Shown here: positions 39,801 to 49,092 of the stretch, piece after piece
Position numbering within the stretch: position 1 is the stretch's first letter
Layout: each line of letters begins with the position of its first letter
Source: Amblyornis subalaris
Lineage: Eukaryota > Chordata > Aves > Passeriformes > Ptilonorhynchidae
Assembly (NCBI GenBank): GCA_018881555.1
Contig: JACAXG010000079.1
Span: 3,277,071-3,341,070, forward strand
Length of the DNA: 64,000 bases
Reading direction: 5' to 3'
Position numbers and translations under genes: made by a program
The notes under the pieces: generated by a model
What the model was told of the DNA's origin: nothing
Database searches by the model: none
What the model saw: the letters and a program-made list of their open reading frames with translations, nothing else

Positions 39801-40622
39801 ACTCCCATTTGTTATTTTTGATGTGATCAGAGAGAGAGAGAGACATAAGAAGTAGGCTTCACAGGGCTGCTTCTTTATTGGAAGTATGTTTGTTTATCTA
39901 AAGGCTAGGATGTTTGATCCTTGATAAGCTGCTGTGCTTTCTACGGAGAATCAAATTTTCAGACAAGAATCACATTCACAAAAAACCCTCCAAGCCCAAA
40001 AACAGAATAATGAAAAATCAGGAATAACTAATATGTTTCTAATATGAAATTTGAAGGTGTGCTTTTACTATCCAGCTGACACGTACTTAAATGTAAGCAA
40101 CAGCAAGGACAAAAGCAGTGAGGGATATTTGTGAAAATATTACAAGCAGCAACTCTGACACCTTCCAGAGTCACTATGTCATGATAATGTGCCAGAACAT
40201 TGCCAAAATTTTTCCTCCTTGGCTCTTACCAAGTGACATTCTGACCCGTCTACACCTGTAGCCAGATCCATGAGAGCCACACATACCCTGGTCACCGATT
40301 TAAGTAAGTTTTCTACCTTTTCAGTATCTGCTTTTCAGATGTACTAATGTGAGGCAACTGGGAGAAAGCAGTAGTTGGTCTTGGTATATCAGATTTTCTA
40401 AAACATTTTCAAATCATCCTCTTAACGTATACATATAATAACCACACTTTCCTGGACTCACTTTTCATGGCTGTATGCTTAAAACCTACCTACCACTTCT
40501 AAGTGCAAACTGCTCAGTGGCATAAATCTCCAGTTACACAGAACACAGGAGGGAATCAAGCCCAGTGCGACAACAGAAAATCAAGATCAGATTTATTCTT
40601 TTCATCACAAAATGCTCACTTT
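33899..40622. other. Long non-coding stretch, no gene seen
   Basis: No exon, RNA or transposon was recognised over 6.7 kb. Minor low-complexity patches: A/C-rich at 34770-34808, GTTT repeats at 36509-36523 and AG repeats at 39832-39843. There is a single N at 36814. Open frames up to 146 codons are featureless. Confidence 0.55.
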
Positions 40623-40710
40623 CAACCAACCAACCAACCAACCAACCAAAACCAAAACACAACAAAAAACCCCCAAACCAAAAAAAATGACCCAACCCCC
40701 CCCCCCCCCC
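40623..40710. repeat. (CAAC)n tract and C15 run
   Basis: About six CAAC units at 40623-40648 pass into A/C-rich low-complexity sequence and end in 15 consecutive C at 40696-40710. Confidence 0.92.
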
Positions 40711-42130
40711 AAAAAATCCCAGAGAAACTGAAACAAATCAAACTAAGCCAAACCAAGGTCATATTAAACAATTTCTGAAAAAAGTCATATGATATAAAAC
40801 TGTTTAAAAAATAACTTCATTAATATGTCCTAATAGTATTGATCTGGGGAAACATTGCTGACACAGACAGAAAATTGGAACTGTGTTGTGGGATGACATC
40901 TTCTACTTTTTGCTAGCATGCCNCTTACCTTTTTCTAGTGTTGAATTTATTTGATGAAGGCGTAGAAAACCCATGGTCATCCTGATTCAGTGAAAGAACT
41001 GGTTCCTAGAAAACAAGAAATAATGGCATCAAGCCCAGCAGACAGAATATTTTTGCATACTTTGTGCAAAAGCATGCACCTGGTGTATTTAAAACAGTAC
41101 ACTTTTAGCTGTAATTTCTCTGTTCAGGTTTTTTTTCCTGCAGCTGAAGAGTTAAGTGTGCCTGTTCAGATTCTTTATGGAGGCAACATAATAGCTTAGA
41201 ATGGCTCTTTCCATCTTCACATTGTGTGCACACATTAATATGATTTTTTTCCTCTCCTGTTTAGCTTTAGCAAATTGGGATTTTATTTTTATTCAACTTC
41301 TGAATCATTATTAGGTATTTAATTATTTTTCTCTGTTTGTTTTTAACAAAGCAAATAGATACCAAACAGCATCTACTAGAAAGGAAGTTTGCAGAAGATA
41401 CAAAAGCTCCCCGCCTTCTTCTGTAATAAGTCTTGCACATTTAAAGTAAGATGACTACTTCCAGTATAATACTCCTAGCTGAAGGCAATTCTTAATGTGC
41501 ATATTTGTTCATCTGAAAATATAGAAATTAGTCTTGCTTTTACTTACAGTAGTTTAACACTATTGTCTCCAATGTTCTTCCTGCCTCTGATTTCCATTGT
41601 TATCTGTGAAATCAGAATCAGGTCCATAGGAATTGATCCATTCTTTTGAGCTACTATCTGTTTCCATTATGGTTGTGAAAGACACCTTCAGTTTATGAAA
41701 AGGTTGACATTATTACAAATCACATAATTTCAGTTGCAAATTCAGTGTTACGAGAATCACTTTGACTTGTTCAATTCATTTCAGAATAGAATAATAAAAC
41801 AGGAGTCCTAATGCTCAGCAAACTGAAACCAAAAATAATCACTAAACTCCCCTGAACCAGAACATCTGAAAGTTGCTCTCACAAAAGTCTTTTCCTGTGG
41901 AGGAAAGTGGAAGAAGGGAAAGAAAACACAAGGTCATCCAAAACTATTTTTTCAGCCTTTCAATAATAATGTTTTCAGAAGTTCCTGTTTCATTCTGTGT
42001 AGTTTCAAGTCTCATTAACTGACTGAATGAAAACGAAGAAAAAAGCTCTGTTTAAATTGAGAGAGCTGCTGTAGCAACCCTGAGTCAGTTCACAAACCCA
42101 TGGAAATTTTGCAGAATTGTTTGTGTAATG
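40711..42130. other. Non-coding flank of the provirus
   Basis: AT-rich DNA with no recognisable feature, apart from a single N at 40923. It is the 3' flank of the minus-strand provirus. Confidence 0.55.
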
Positions 42131-42159
42131 CAGAAGCGCTGCGCCGCGGGGTGGTGGTA
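42131..42159. other. Segment between LTR end and candidate target duplication
   Basis: This segment begins with cagaag, the same six bases that directly abut the other end of the provirus at 49093-49098. The following 23 bases are very GC-rich and unlike the AT-rich flank. Either the LTR really ends at 42137, giving a 6-bp duplication typical of class II ERVs, or the match is chance and the LTR ends at 42160. Confidence 0.45.
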
Positions 42160-42738
42160 TGTTGCCGCAGCCTTCTGGAAGCGTCCCTGGCAGGGGAAGC
42201 CGCTTCAGCCCCGATGGCCAGATGATGACGCAGCAACTCGTGCTCCTGCAGTGCAGGGAGCGCCCACACACTCACATGCAGGGATATCAAAAGGCAGCCA
42301 GTGACAAGGAGGCAGGATGGGTTTTTTGTATGGGTTCCAGCAACAGCGTTTACTGAGGAGGGTCTAGGGACAAAGAACAAGATGGAGACCGGGGTACAGG
42401 CTTAAATATAGGGCTTGGAGGGCGGGCAGAGCAACATAGCCAATGGGCTGAGGGTCAAGGGGCGGAGTGAGGTTAAGGGAACCAATGGGGGTACAGGGAA
42501 GGAGGGATTAGGGGAGGAGAGCCAATGGGGGGTCACAACCAAAAAGATTTTTCTAGAAGGGAGTACATATATGGAATAAAGGGGTGGAGAATAGTGACCC
42601 AATCCCAACAAGGGAGAAACCATTATGAAAACAGAAGGGGGTTCTCAGACCTTTAGAACGGCCCACCAGCAGGTTTGGGCTGTTCCTGAGTCCTGTGGCT
42701 GGCTGGTCTCTGCAGCAGTGACTTGAACCACTGCAACA
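42160..42738 (-). mobile_element. 3' LTR of the provirus
   Basis: On the minus strand the LTR begins TGTTGCAGTGG at 42738, directly after a polypurine tract (A-run followed by GGGGGAGA, 42739-42754), and ends CGGCAACA at 42160. TGTTGC/GCAACA is the terminal inverted repeat. The 579 bp hold a U3 with three CCAAT boxes (read ATTGG on this strand), a GC box, a TATA element at 42403-42410 and a polyadenylation-like AGTAAA at 42349-42354. The last 28 codons of env run into its U3. The first 140 bp match the 5' LTR stub. The inner end may instead be 42137 if the cagaag repeat is the target duplication. Confidence 0.85.
42403..42526 (-). promoter_or_regulatory. U3 promoter of the 3' LTR
   Basis: Reading on the minus strand, ATTGG boxes lie at 42522-42526, 42482-42486 and 42440-42444, a GC box at 42459-42465, and the TATA element (TATATTTA) at 42403-42410. 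The boxes are evenly spaced by about 40 bp. Because the LTR is terminal, any transcript would run out into the flanking DNA towards lower coordinates. Confidence 0.7.
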
Positions 42739-43973
42739 TCTCCCCCTTTTTTTTACTTTTAAAGAGGGCATTCTCCATAACCTTAAGGACAACCCTCTTA
42801 AGACAACTAAAGAGGAATATTATGAGAAAAACAAGTAAAACAATCCAAAGAAAGGTTTTGATAATTGAAATGGCCCAGTTAGAGAGTCTCGAGTTCTTAC
42901 AAAGTCCTTCGAACCATCCAGCGGCTTCCCTCTTTAGATCTTCCAGCTGGTCCCTCATCTTCTGGATGGTGGAGTGGATGCTCCAGCTATTCGAGGAGAG
43001 GTTCAGGCAGCAAAGTCCCTCAAATTCCTCACAGCCAAGGCCATGTGCCAGGAGGAGAAAGTCTATGGCCGCCCTATTTTGCAGGGTGGCCCGCCTGGTG
43101 GTCTCCTCGTCTTCGAGGAGCTGACTCAGGGCACTCGATGTTAGGTTGGCCTGCTTACCCATCCAGCACTCCAGGTGTCCAATATCGCCTAGAGCTTTGG
43201 CGGCCGCTACCCATGGTAAAAATATGGACACCGCAGCTTTCTTAGAGTGTGACCAACCAACAATTTCACTATTGCAATTTTCATCCAAATTCCGAAGATT
43301 TCTCTTTTTGCGAGCCAATTGATTCTCTTTTCCCCAATTAATAATTTGAGTTTTGTTCAGTGCTAGTAGGGTAAGCTGGCCTAGAGTGCATGGTCCTCCC
43401 TGAAGACGGGAGGGGATCCCTGCCCAAACCCTGTTTCTGCAGATCAGAAACACTCCCCTGGGGAGTGCCCTGGGTTTACCAGTGGAGGCGGACAGTGTAG
43501 AGCCGGTGTAATTACACCAATACGCGGCATCATATTCTCTTTTAGTTGGATTGACGTCCTTAGTATAACTTTTTCTAATGTTTCTAAGTCGGGCCAAATC
43601 AAGCCACTCAGAGTTGGTCAATTTATATCCAAAGCAGATGCAGTAAGTGGCTTTAGAGGACCCCAACAAAGCCAATTCTTGGGGTTCCTCTGGTGCACGC
43701 GTTTGGATCCTAGTCCACTGGTCCCAGGTATCCACAGGGTTGGGCTCCTTACCTGCGAAGGGGTAATCATTGGCGCGAAGGGGAATTCCCACCAGGCAAG
43801 TGGATAATGGGTCTTCTACTCCTGACATGGAAAGACATGTGGTCCTGGCCGATGGCTCTGGCCAGTGTGACCCACGCGTTGGCCTTTGGCTGTGGGACTA
43901 GCCAGGCATCACTTGATGATGGGGACAGGGGGGTCCAGGCTGCGTACAGGAGCCACAGGTGGATGGACAACAT
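42653..43973 (-). pseudogene. env: env: alpharetrovirus-like envelope, one N-terminal frameshift
   Basis: Encodes the surface (SU) and transmembrane (TM) envelope precursor. A start at 43973 gives a hydrophobic signal peptide and the first SU residues. The frame then breaks near 43838 and continues in another frame as a 391-codon open frame (43828-42653). In that frame: furin-type site RKKR at residues 173-176, a hydrophobic Ala-rich internal fusion region at about 197-212, a conserved immunosuppressive-type segment at about 249-265, CX6CC at 266-274, a membrane anchor at about 318-343, and a short tail whose last 28 residues are encoded by the LTR. N-glycosylation sequons are at 106, 158, 228 and 276. 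SU is only about 220 residues, clearly shorter than in exogenous avian alpharetroviruses. The arrangement and TM motifs follow the alpharetrovirus family. An N-terminally disrupted gene; I infer no current entry function. Confidence 0.88.
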
Positions 43974-44194
43974 CTTGAACTGGATGAGGAGACTCTCTCT
44001 CTCGTCAGGCCTTCAAAATAAAACGTTATTAACTCAAAGTAAACAGAAAGAGCTATACCCAACGCCTCTTTCTCCTAATCCTCCTACCTCCCCCCTCTTC
44101 ATTTAATGAAAAAGAGGGTGGGGGGAGGTGTAGGGGGGGGAAAAATAGGATGGGGTCAAAGGTAGATANGGGTAGGGCAACACATGGGGGAAGA
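43974..44194 (-). other. pol-env junction
   Basis: About 220 bp between the integrase stop and the env start, C-rich on the provirus strand near 44105-44150. An env splice acceptor would be expected here but cannot be fixed by eye. There is a single N at 44169. Confidence 0.5.
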
Positions 44195-44923
44195 TCAAGG
44201 GTTTTTTAATTCAGCCTGGGAGAAGGGCATGTTGGTGTTCACGTGGCTATTATCCTTTCGTCTTCTCCTCTTCCAAGCTGTATTTGTGTCTTGTCCGGCA
44301 TTTTCTTGGTCGTGATCTGGTGGGATAAGTCCTCTCTCCGGTGCGTCTTCTAGATACGGCTTGATGTTGCACCCTGGGATCCACTTTGGTCCTGTTGGTG
44401 TTGAAACACAAGCATATCCCCTCCCCCAGGTAATAAGTTCGTACGGGCCCTGAATCTGGTGGGTCTCCGGGTCTTTGATCAACACCGGAGGTCTTTCTTT
44501 TAATTTGGCTCAGGTCGAATTTGCAAAGTGCCAGAATACGGGAGGGTCAGGCTCATTGAACGAATTGTTCAAAAAATTGATGGTGAATAAAGCCTTGCAG
44601 AGCGTCTTAACTGGAGAGCTAGTCTCTGCCCCTCCTNGTTGTTGGTCAAGGACCCGCTTGAGGTTCTGATGGGCCCTTTCCACTATTGACTGCCCTGACG
44701 GGGAATGGGGAATGCCTGTGCTGTGGCGTATGCCCCACTGCTGAAAGAAGTTCCTCAGCTTTTGTGAGGCATACGCAGGACCATTGTCAGTTTTCACTTC
44801 TTTGGGGATTCCCAGGGTGGCAAAGGCTAGGAGATAATGTTTCATTGCGTCCTTTGCCTTCTCTCCAGCATGGGTGGAGGCAAAAGACGGCACCAGAGAA
44901 TGTGTCAATAGACACAAGTACAT
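44195..44923 (-). pseudogene. pol: pol 3' end: integrase core and C-terminal domain, with breaks
   Basis: Continues the integrase in a shifted frame (44923-44510). The second catalytic aspartate is in a KTDNGPAY motif and the catalytic glutamate in QSIVERAHQ, completing the D,D-E triad begun upstream. The 44510-44512 region carries an in-frame TGA just before the C-terminal domain; the same frame then reopens (44485-44195) with an SH3-like C-terminal segment (YELITWGRGYACV, then WIPGCNIKPYLE) and a basic, low-complexity tail. The shift from the preceding segment falls in the T run (plus-strand A run) at 44882-44885. The integrase type is beta/ERVK-like. An N at 44637 hides one codon. Not functional as it stands. 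Confidence 0.85.
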
Positions 44924-46340
44924 ACTTCAGTCTGCCAAATCGGGTAAAGTGTGTCACATCCGTTTGCCATACTTGGCAACTTTGTAATCCCCTAGGGTTA
45001 GTCCCTGTGTAACCCANGGAAGGCAGCTGATACTTTTGGCAGGATGGGCAAGTAGCTACTATTGCCCTGGCCTGATCCTTTGGGATTTTATACATCCTAA
45101 CAAGAGCTGGTATGTTTTGATGGAAAAATGTATGGCTCAATTTGGCTTGTGCAAAGGTATCTGGGGTGTTAGGGGTTTGCACAGCCATGGCTAATGCGTC
45201 CGCCCTCTCGTTCCCTTCCGAGATGAAGCCTGGAAGGTTGGTATGTGATCTTACATGCATCACATGATAAGGTTGCTTCCGGTGGGAGAGCCGGAAAATT
45301 AACCTCGAAAGCAAGCTATACAATTTGGGGTTGGGGACCTCCTTTAACAAAACATGTTCAGCCCGGACAGTTACTCCGGCTACATAAGCCAAATCACTAA
45401 CCAAATTAATGGGGTATAGGTCAAATTTCTCAAAGGCCCTAACTGCAGCTGTAAGTTCAGCAATTTGAGGTGACCCTTTGACCACCTCGACCTCGGATTC
45501 CGACTCCCGAGTGTCCGGGTCCCTCCACGTCAGAACTGACTTGTGGGGGTGTCCAGAGCCGTCCGTAAAAACTGTAAGGCCTTTGATGGGTATTTGACTT
45601 AGCAAAGGTTTTGGGGCCAAATAGAGGGTCGAATTGAAGAACTTGTGACTAGGTTTGTGTATAGAAATTTGGCCCAAGAAACTGTCCGGGGCGAACTGGA
45701 GGCCTTCATTGGTCTGGAGCAAATGCTCCAAGTACCCAGTAGTCAATGGAAGGCGAATGCATGCAAAGTCACAACCAGCGAGAATGTGGAGGCATGCTCT
45801 TGCCTTTATGATTAATTGAGCCATCAGCTCCTGCAGGGTCATGATTGTTTTTCCCGGTTGGTGGGACAGAAAGACCCACTCAATGATAAGGAGTGAATCC
45901 TTCTGTGCCACATCCCATTCATCAGGGCTTATAGTTGCGGGGACTTACCCAGCACTACCAATTCAAAGGGGAGGTCTGGATCCGCTCGGTGTGCCTGCCG
46001 TGATGATAGGGCATCCTGGACTCTTTCTATGGCCATCCTCGCTTCTGGTGTCAAGGAACGGGGTGCATCGAGGTCCTCGTTACCTCTGAGCAAGTTACAC
46101 AATGGTGCGAGGTCCTCAGTGGTGATCCCGAGCAGTGGACGGACCCAGTTTATAGATCCACATAATTCGTGAAGGTCATGAAGGGTCCGGGGATTGTTCT
46201 TGATAGAAAGCTGCTGCAGTCTGATTGCCCGATGGCCAATAACGAGTCCCATTAAGTCCAGGGGCACACCTTCTGAATCTTTTCCCCCTGAATATCAAAG
46301 CCAGCTGCCTTGATGGTGTCAATAGTTTTATTTAAGGCCA
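44884..46340 (-). pseudogene. pol: pol middle: RT thumb/connection, RNase H, integrase N-terminus and first catalytic Asp
   Basis: Directly after the inserted LTR the RT frame resumes at 46340 with the segment that normally follows YMDD. It breaks at about 46255, continues in 46267-45929 through the connection region, meets a stop near 45928 with a shift to the next frame, and runs open from 45911. In that 45911 frame RNase H shows its four acidic residues: D117 (FTDGSG), E152 (IAELTA), D173 (VSDLAY) and D238 (ERADAL). Integrase follows with a zinc-binding H260/H264/C288/C291 and the first catalytic D318 (WQTDVTHF). The frame is lost after residue 343, at 44882-44885. RNase H is thus intact in one frame of over 340 codons, while the polyprotein is not. 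Confidence 0.88.
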
Positions 46341-46948
46341 TGTCGAGGTGCCGCGCTGCCGTGCCTGGCTCCGGCTTGGCCTGCGGCTGCGGGGTTCAAA
46401 GCCCACACGAAACAGCGACTATCGATTTAAGGTAACTGAGGTTTGTGTGCCCGAGATCCTCTGGCCTGAAAGCCATTCGCAGCAAGCAGTTCTCAGCTGT
46501 TCATAAGGCAGTAGAGAGGGCAAAGAGGAAAGAGTCGGAATCTCTTGACTGCAGTCCAAGTTTTATTTCTCTGCCCTGTGGGGGCAGGGTGATAGTAGCT
46601 TGAAGGGAAGCTGAGCAGAGAGACGGTTTCTTGCTCTCTCGCTGCCATTTTTAAGGAGTTACATCGTGAGGTAGGTAACCAATTAGAAAGTGATGATACA
46701 TGATAGAAAACCAATAGAGACATCTCAGGGGAGGAACAAAGTTAAACTAACTAATAACAATATAGCTGGAGGGAATTTCAAACCACGCTAGCCTGTCACA
46801 GGGCCAGAGGAGAAGACGTGGTGTGAGTGACATGTAAGGGGTGTATGTTGCTATGCTGCAGATTCTTCCTTTGATCCGCTTTCAGGGACAGAATCTTGCG
46901 AGGGGAAATCAATCCATTCGGNGTCACTTCCACCGAACCTGGGCTGCA
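46341..46948 (-). mobile_element. Foreign solo LTR inserted in the reverse transcriptase
   Basis: The RT reading frame stops making sense just after the YMDD segment at about 46948 and resumes at 46340. The intervening 608 bp start TGCAGCCC and end CTCGACA on the minus strand, with the duplication atgg on both sides (46949-46952 and 46338-46341; the terminal A is shared, so the duplication is 3-4 bp). A 4-bp duplication would suit a class I (gamma-like) ERV. It contains two ATTGG boxes, an AATAAA and a GC-rich 3' part resembling U5. No internal genes remain. It must be younger than the provirus it interrupts. The segment has an N at 46922. Confidence 0.8.
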
Positions 46949-47619
46949 CCATAGCAACATCAAGGTAGCACTGATCTGCAGCGCAGACCAGGATGTCATC
47001 CATGTAATGTAAGATAACCGCCCTAGGAAACTCCTTTCTGACTGGAGAGAGGACGTGGGCCACATACCATTGGCAGATGGTAAACGAGTTCTTCATCCCC
47101 TGGGGGAGAACTCGCCAATGGTATTGCCTCAAGGGAGCCTGTCGGTTCAGTGATGGCACTGAAAAGGCAAACCTGGGCGCATCTCGGGGGTGGAGCGGGA
47201 TGGTGAAAAAGCAGTCTTTAATATCTATGACTGCTAGCTTCCAGTCACGTGGGAGCACAGAGGGAGAGGGGAGGCCTGGCTGTAAGGGACCCATATCCTC
47301 AATGACCTCGTTGATCTTTCTGAGGTCATGGAGGAGCCTCCACCTGTCCTTGCCTGGCTTACGCAAGACAAAGGTGAATTCCAAGGGCTGTTGTTAGGCA
47401 CAATATGGCCCTTGGCTAACTGCTCCTCCACGAGGGCTTCAAACGTGCTCAATTTTTCTTTACTCAGGGGCCACTGGTCAACCCACACCAGTAAATCCAT
47501 TTTCCAATTTAGGGGTGGGGTGGCGCGCCTCTCAGTGGCCCCTACTAGAAATCCTGTGGTGGTAGAGAGGGAATTTCTAGTTGGGTCCCCCATTGGGATA
47601 ACAAGTCCCGACCCCATAA
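46949..47619 (-). pseudogene. pol: pol 5' end: reverse transcriptase fingers and palm
   Basis: The N-terminal RT segment (WKMDLLVWVDQWPL, then EALVEEQLAKGHI) lies in frame 47617-47380, which is -1 relative to pro. Near 47380 the frame shifts, and the palm continues from 47384: the first catalytic Asp in VIDIKDCF (residue 54 of that frame), LPQG at 93-96, and YMDD at 127-130 (about 46995-47006). Eleven codons later the foreign LTR begins. The motifs and the typical spacing of class II RTs are clear. The single-base change near 47380 lies between the fingers and the '[15 protein letters not shown]' block. RT is therefore broken twice within this part alone. Confidence 0.9.
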
Positions 47620-48275
47620 TGTGAGGCCAGCCGACACAATAAAAGGTCGAATAGTGGCAACTCGGCCCTCTGGTCCCTCGATTATGATATTATTAATGCT
47701 CCGCATGGAAGCTGCGGTGCTACCAATGCCCGAAATGTGTCCGTTCGCCGGTTTCAGTTTCCAATCATGGGGCCACTTGGAGCGGGCGGTAATTGTGACG
47801 TCTGCTCAGGTGTCAACCATCCCTGAGAGGAAACACCCCGAGGTTTTGTTTCGGAGCCGGCACCCCAACAGAGGCTTGTTCTGGCTCACAACCTCTGCCC
47901 AGAATATACTGTCCGATCTTTGTTTTGTCTCCCAGCCTTCGGGTAGCAAGAAGGCCTGGGCTATAGGAGTTCCCTGTGTTAGTTTATAGGGCGGGTCTAT
48001 ACACGTAATAGATGTCATCAAGGGATCCCCTGGGCTCACAGTCAACACCTCAGGAGTTATCATAATTGAATTCGGGGTGCAAATTGGATCCCTTAAAATA
48101 AGGAAATGTCTTGGACTGGTGTAAGGGCTAAACTGATCTGTGGGGAATATATAATCACCAGTGTCGGAGAAGTCCACCGTAGTTGCAATGGCCAGTTGTA
48201 TACGAGTCCCAGGTTTGAGGTGATGCAGCGCTCTGGAGACTCGGTCCTCTCGATCCTGGTAGCAGCTGCACCATG
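47545..48275 (-). pseudogene. pro: pro: dUTPase-like leader and aspartic protease with active-site stop
   Basis: This frame is -1 relative to gag and is open across the gag stop. Its upstream part (about 48230-47900) contains an 'LAIATTVDF' segment and a 'LTQGTPIAQAFLLP' segment, which loosely resemble the dUTPase-like domain placed ahead of the protease in betaretroviruses; the dUTPase motifs are not complete, so this is tentative. The protease follows. At its catalytic Asp-Thr-Gly position the third codon reads TGA (plus strand 47806-47808), so the motif is DT-stop-AD. After the stop the frame stays open to 47545 and includes the flap region and the conserved GRDLL near the C-terminus. A single nonsense change thus abolishes the enzyme. 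It overlaps pol at its 3' end. Confidence 0.85.
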
Positions 48276-48950
48276 TTATGTCGTCCTCCGAGGGGGAATG
48301 GCTGGCTCAGCAGGGGCAGGCGGTCTCACATTTGTTGTTGGAGCACGGGGCTGCTCTGCGCTCAGCCGTCCGTTTTTTGTCAGCTGATGACCATGGTTTC
48401 CATGATGACGCTGACAAGAAGAACAGTCTGCCGGAGAGGACTCACAAGAATGGTTAGCTTTTTCTCGGACTTCTGGACAGTCTTTCACAAAATGTCCTCG
48501 CTCCCCACAGTGGTAGCATCTAGCGGTTTGATTTGTTACCGCCATCACCTCTGCAACCCCCTTTGCCACAGCCTCAGCGATGGTAACATTCTGTGATGTT
48601 TGCGTGGCACAGGCCTCTAACAGTGAGTCCAAGCTAGGAGGCGGATCAACAGGAAGGCTCGATAAGATTTTCCTGCAGGCTTCATTGGCATTAGTTTTTG
48701 CCATGAGTTTAATGAGCGTCTGCTGTGCTTCCTTATTATCTATCTGTTTTTCGATTGAATCCTTTAATCGATTAATAAACTGTATAAAGGATTCTTCAAT
48801 CCCTTGCTTAATGCTAGAAAAGGCCTGGGCTGGGATGGAGTCGGACGGGGTTAGCAGAAGCGCCCTTTCCGCAGCTAGTTTTATGTCCTCCAGGACTGGC
48901 TCAGGTATGGCATTGGCCTGGTCCTGAGGCTTGTCATAAGTCCCCTCCCC
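48276..48950 (-). pseudogene. gag: gag remnant: capsid C-terminal domain and nucleocapsid
   Basis: Only the distal half of Gag remains. In the frame from 49085 (269 codons), residues 1-46 come from the 5' LTR stub. From about residue 47 the sequence is capsid: the major homology region spans about 94-113 (QGIEESFIQFINRL), followed by helices and then nucleocapsid with one perfect CCHC zinc knuckle at 190-203 (C-X2-C-X4-H-X4-C). A second knuckle is degenerate or absent. The frame is open to the stop at 48276, where pro continues in the -1 frame. Matrix and the capsid N-terminal domain are deleted. Retroviral Gag normally assembles the particle and packages RNA; this remnant lacks the membrane-binding part. 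Confidence 0.9.
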
Positions 48951-49092
48951 AATCCCAACAAGGGAGAAACCATTATGAAAACAGAAGGGGGTTCTCAGAA
49001 CGTTCTTTAGAACGCCCCACCAGCAGGCTTGGGCTGTTCCTGAGTCCTGTGGCTGGCTGGTCTCTGCAGCAGTGACTTGAACCACTGAAACA
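48948..49092 (-). mobile_element. Truncated 5' LTR (U3 stub)
   Basis: Matches the outer 140 bp of the 3' LTR (42598-42738) with about four substitutions and one 4-bp length difference, starting TGTTTCAGTGG at 49092. It stops abruptly at a 'cccaatcccaac' block, where capsid sequence begins. TATA, R, U5 and primer site are all missing, so this end has no promoter of its own. The six bases outside, cagaag at 49093-49098, recur at 42131-42136. Confidence 0.9.

Larger units (their letters stand above)
42160..49092 (-). mobile_element. Class II (beta-like pol, alpha-like env) provirus, defective
   Basis: An LTR retroelement of about 6.9 kb on the minus strand with gag, pro, pol and env in canonical order between a truncated 5' LTR (48948-49092) and a full 3' LTR (42160-42738). 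The gag-pro and pro-pol overlaps both use a -1 frame change, as in betaretroviruses. RT, RNase H and integrase motifs resemble beta/ERVK enzymes, while the transmembrane envelope has the alpharetrovirus arrangement. Damage visible: loss of most of the 5' LTR, the primer site and the N-terminal half of gag; a stop in the protease active site; frameshifts and stops in pol; an inserted foreign LTR at 46341-46948; and a frameshift near the N-terminus of env. It cannot encode infectious virus. It is an old genomic copy. Confidence 0.93.
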
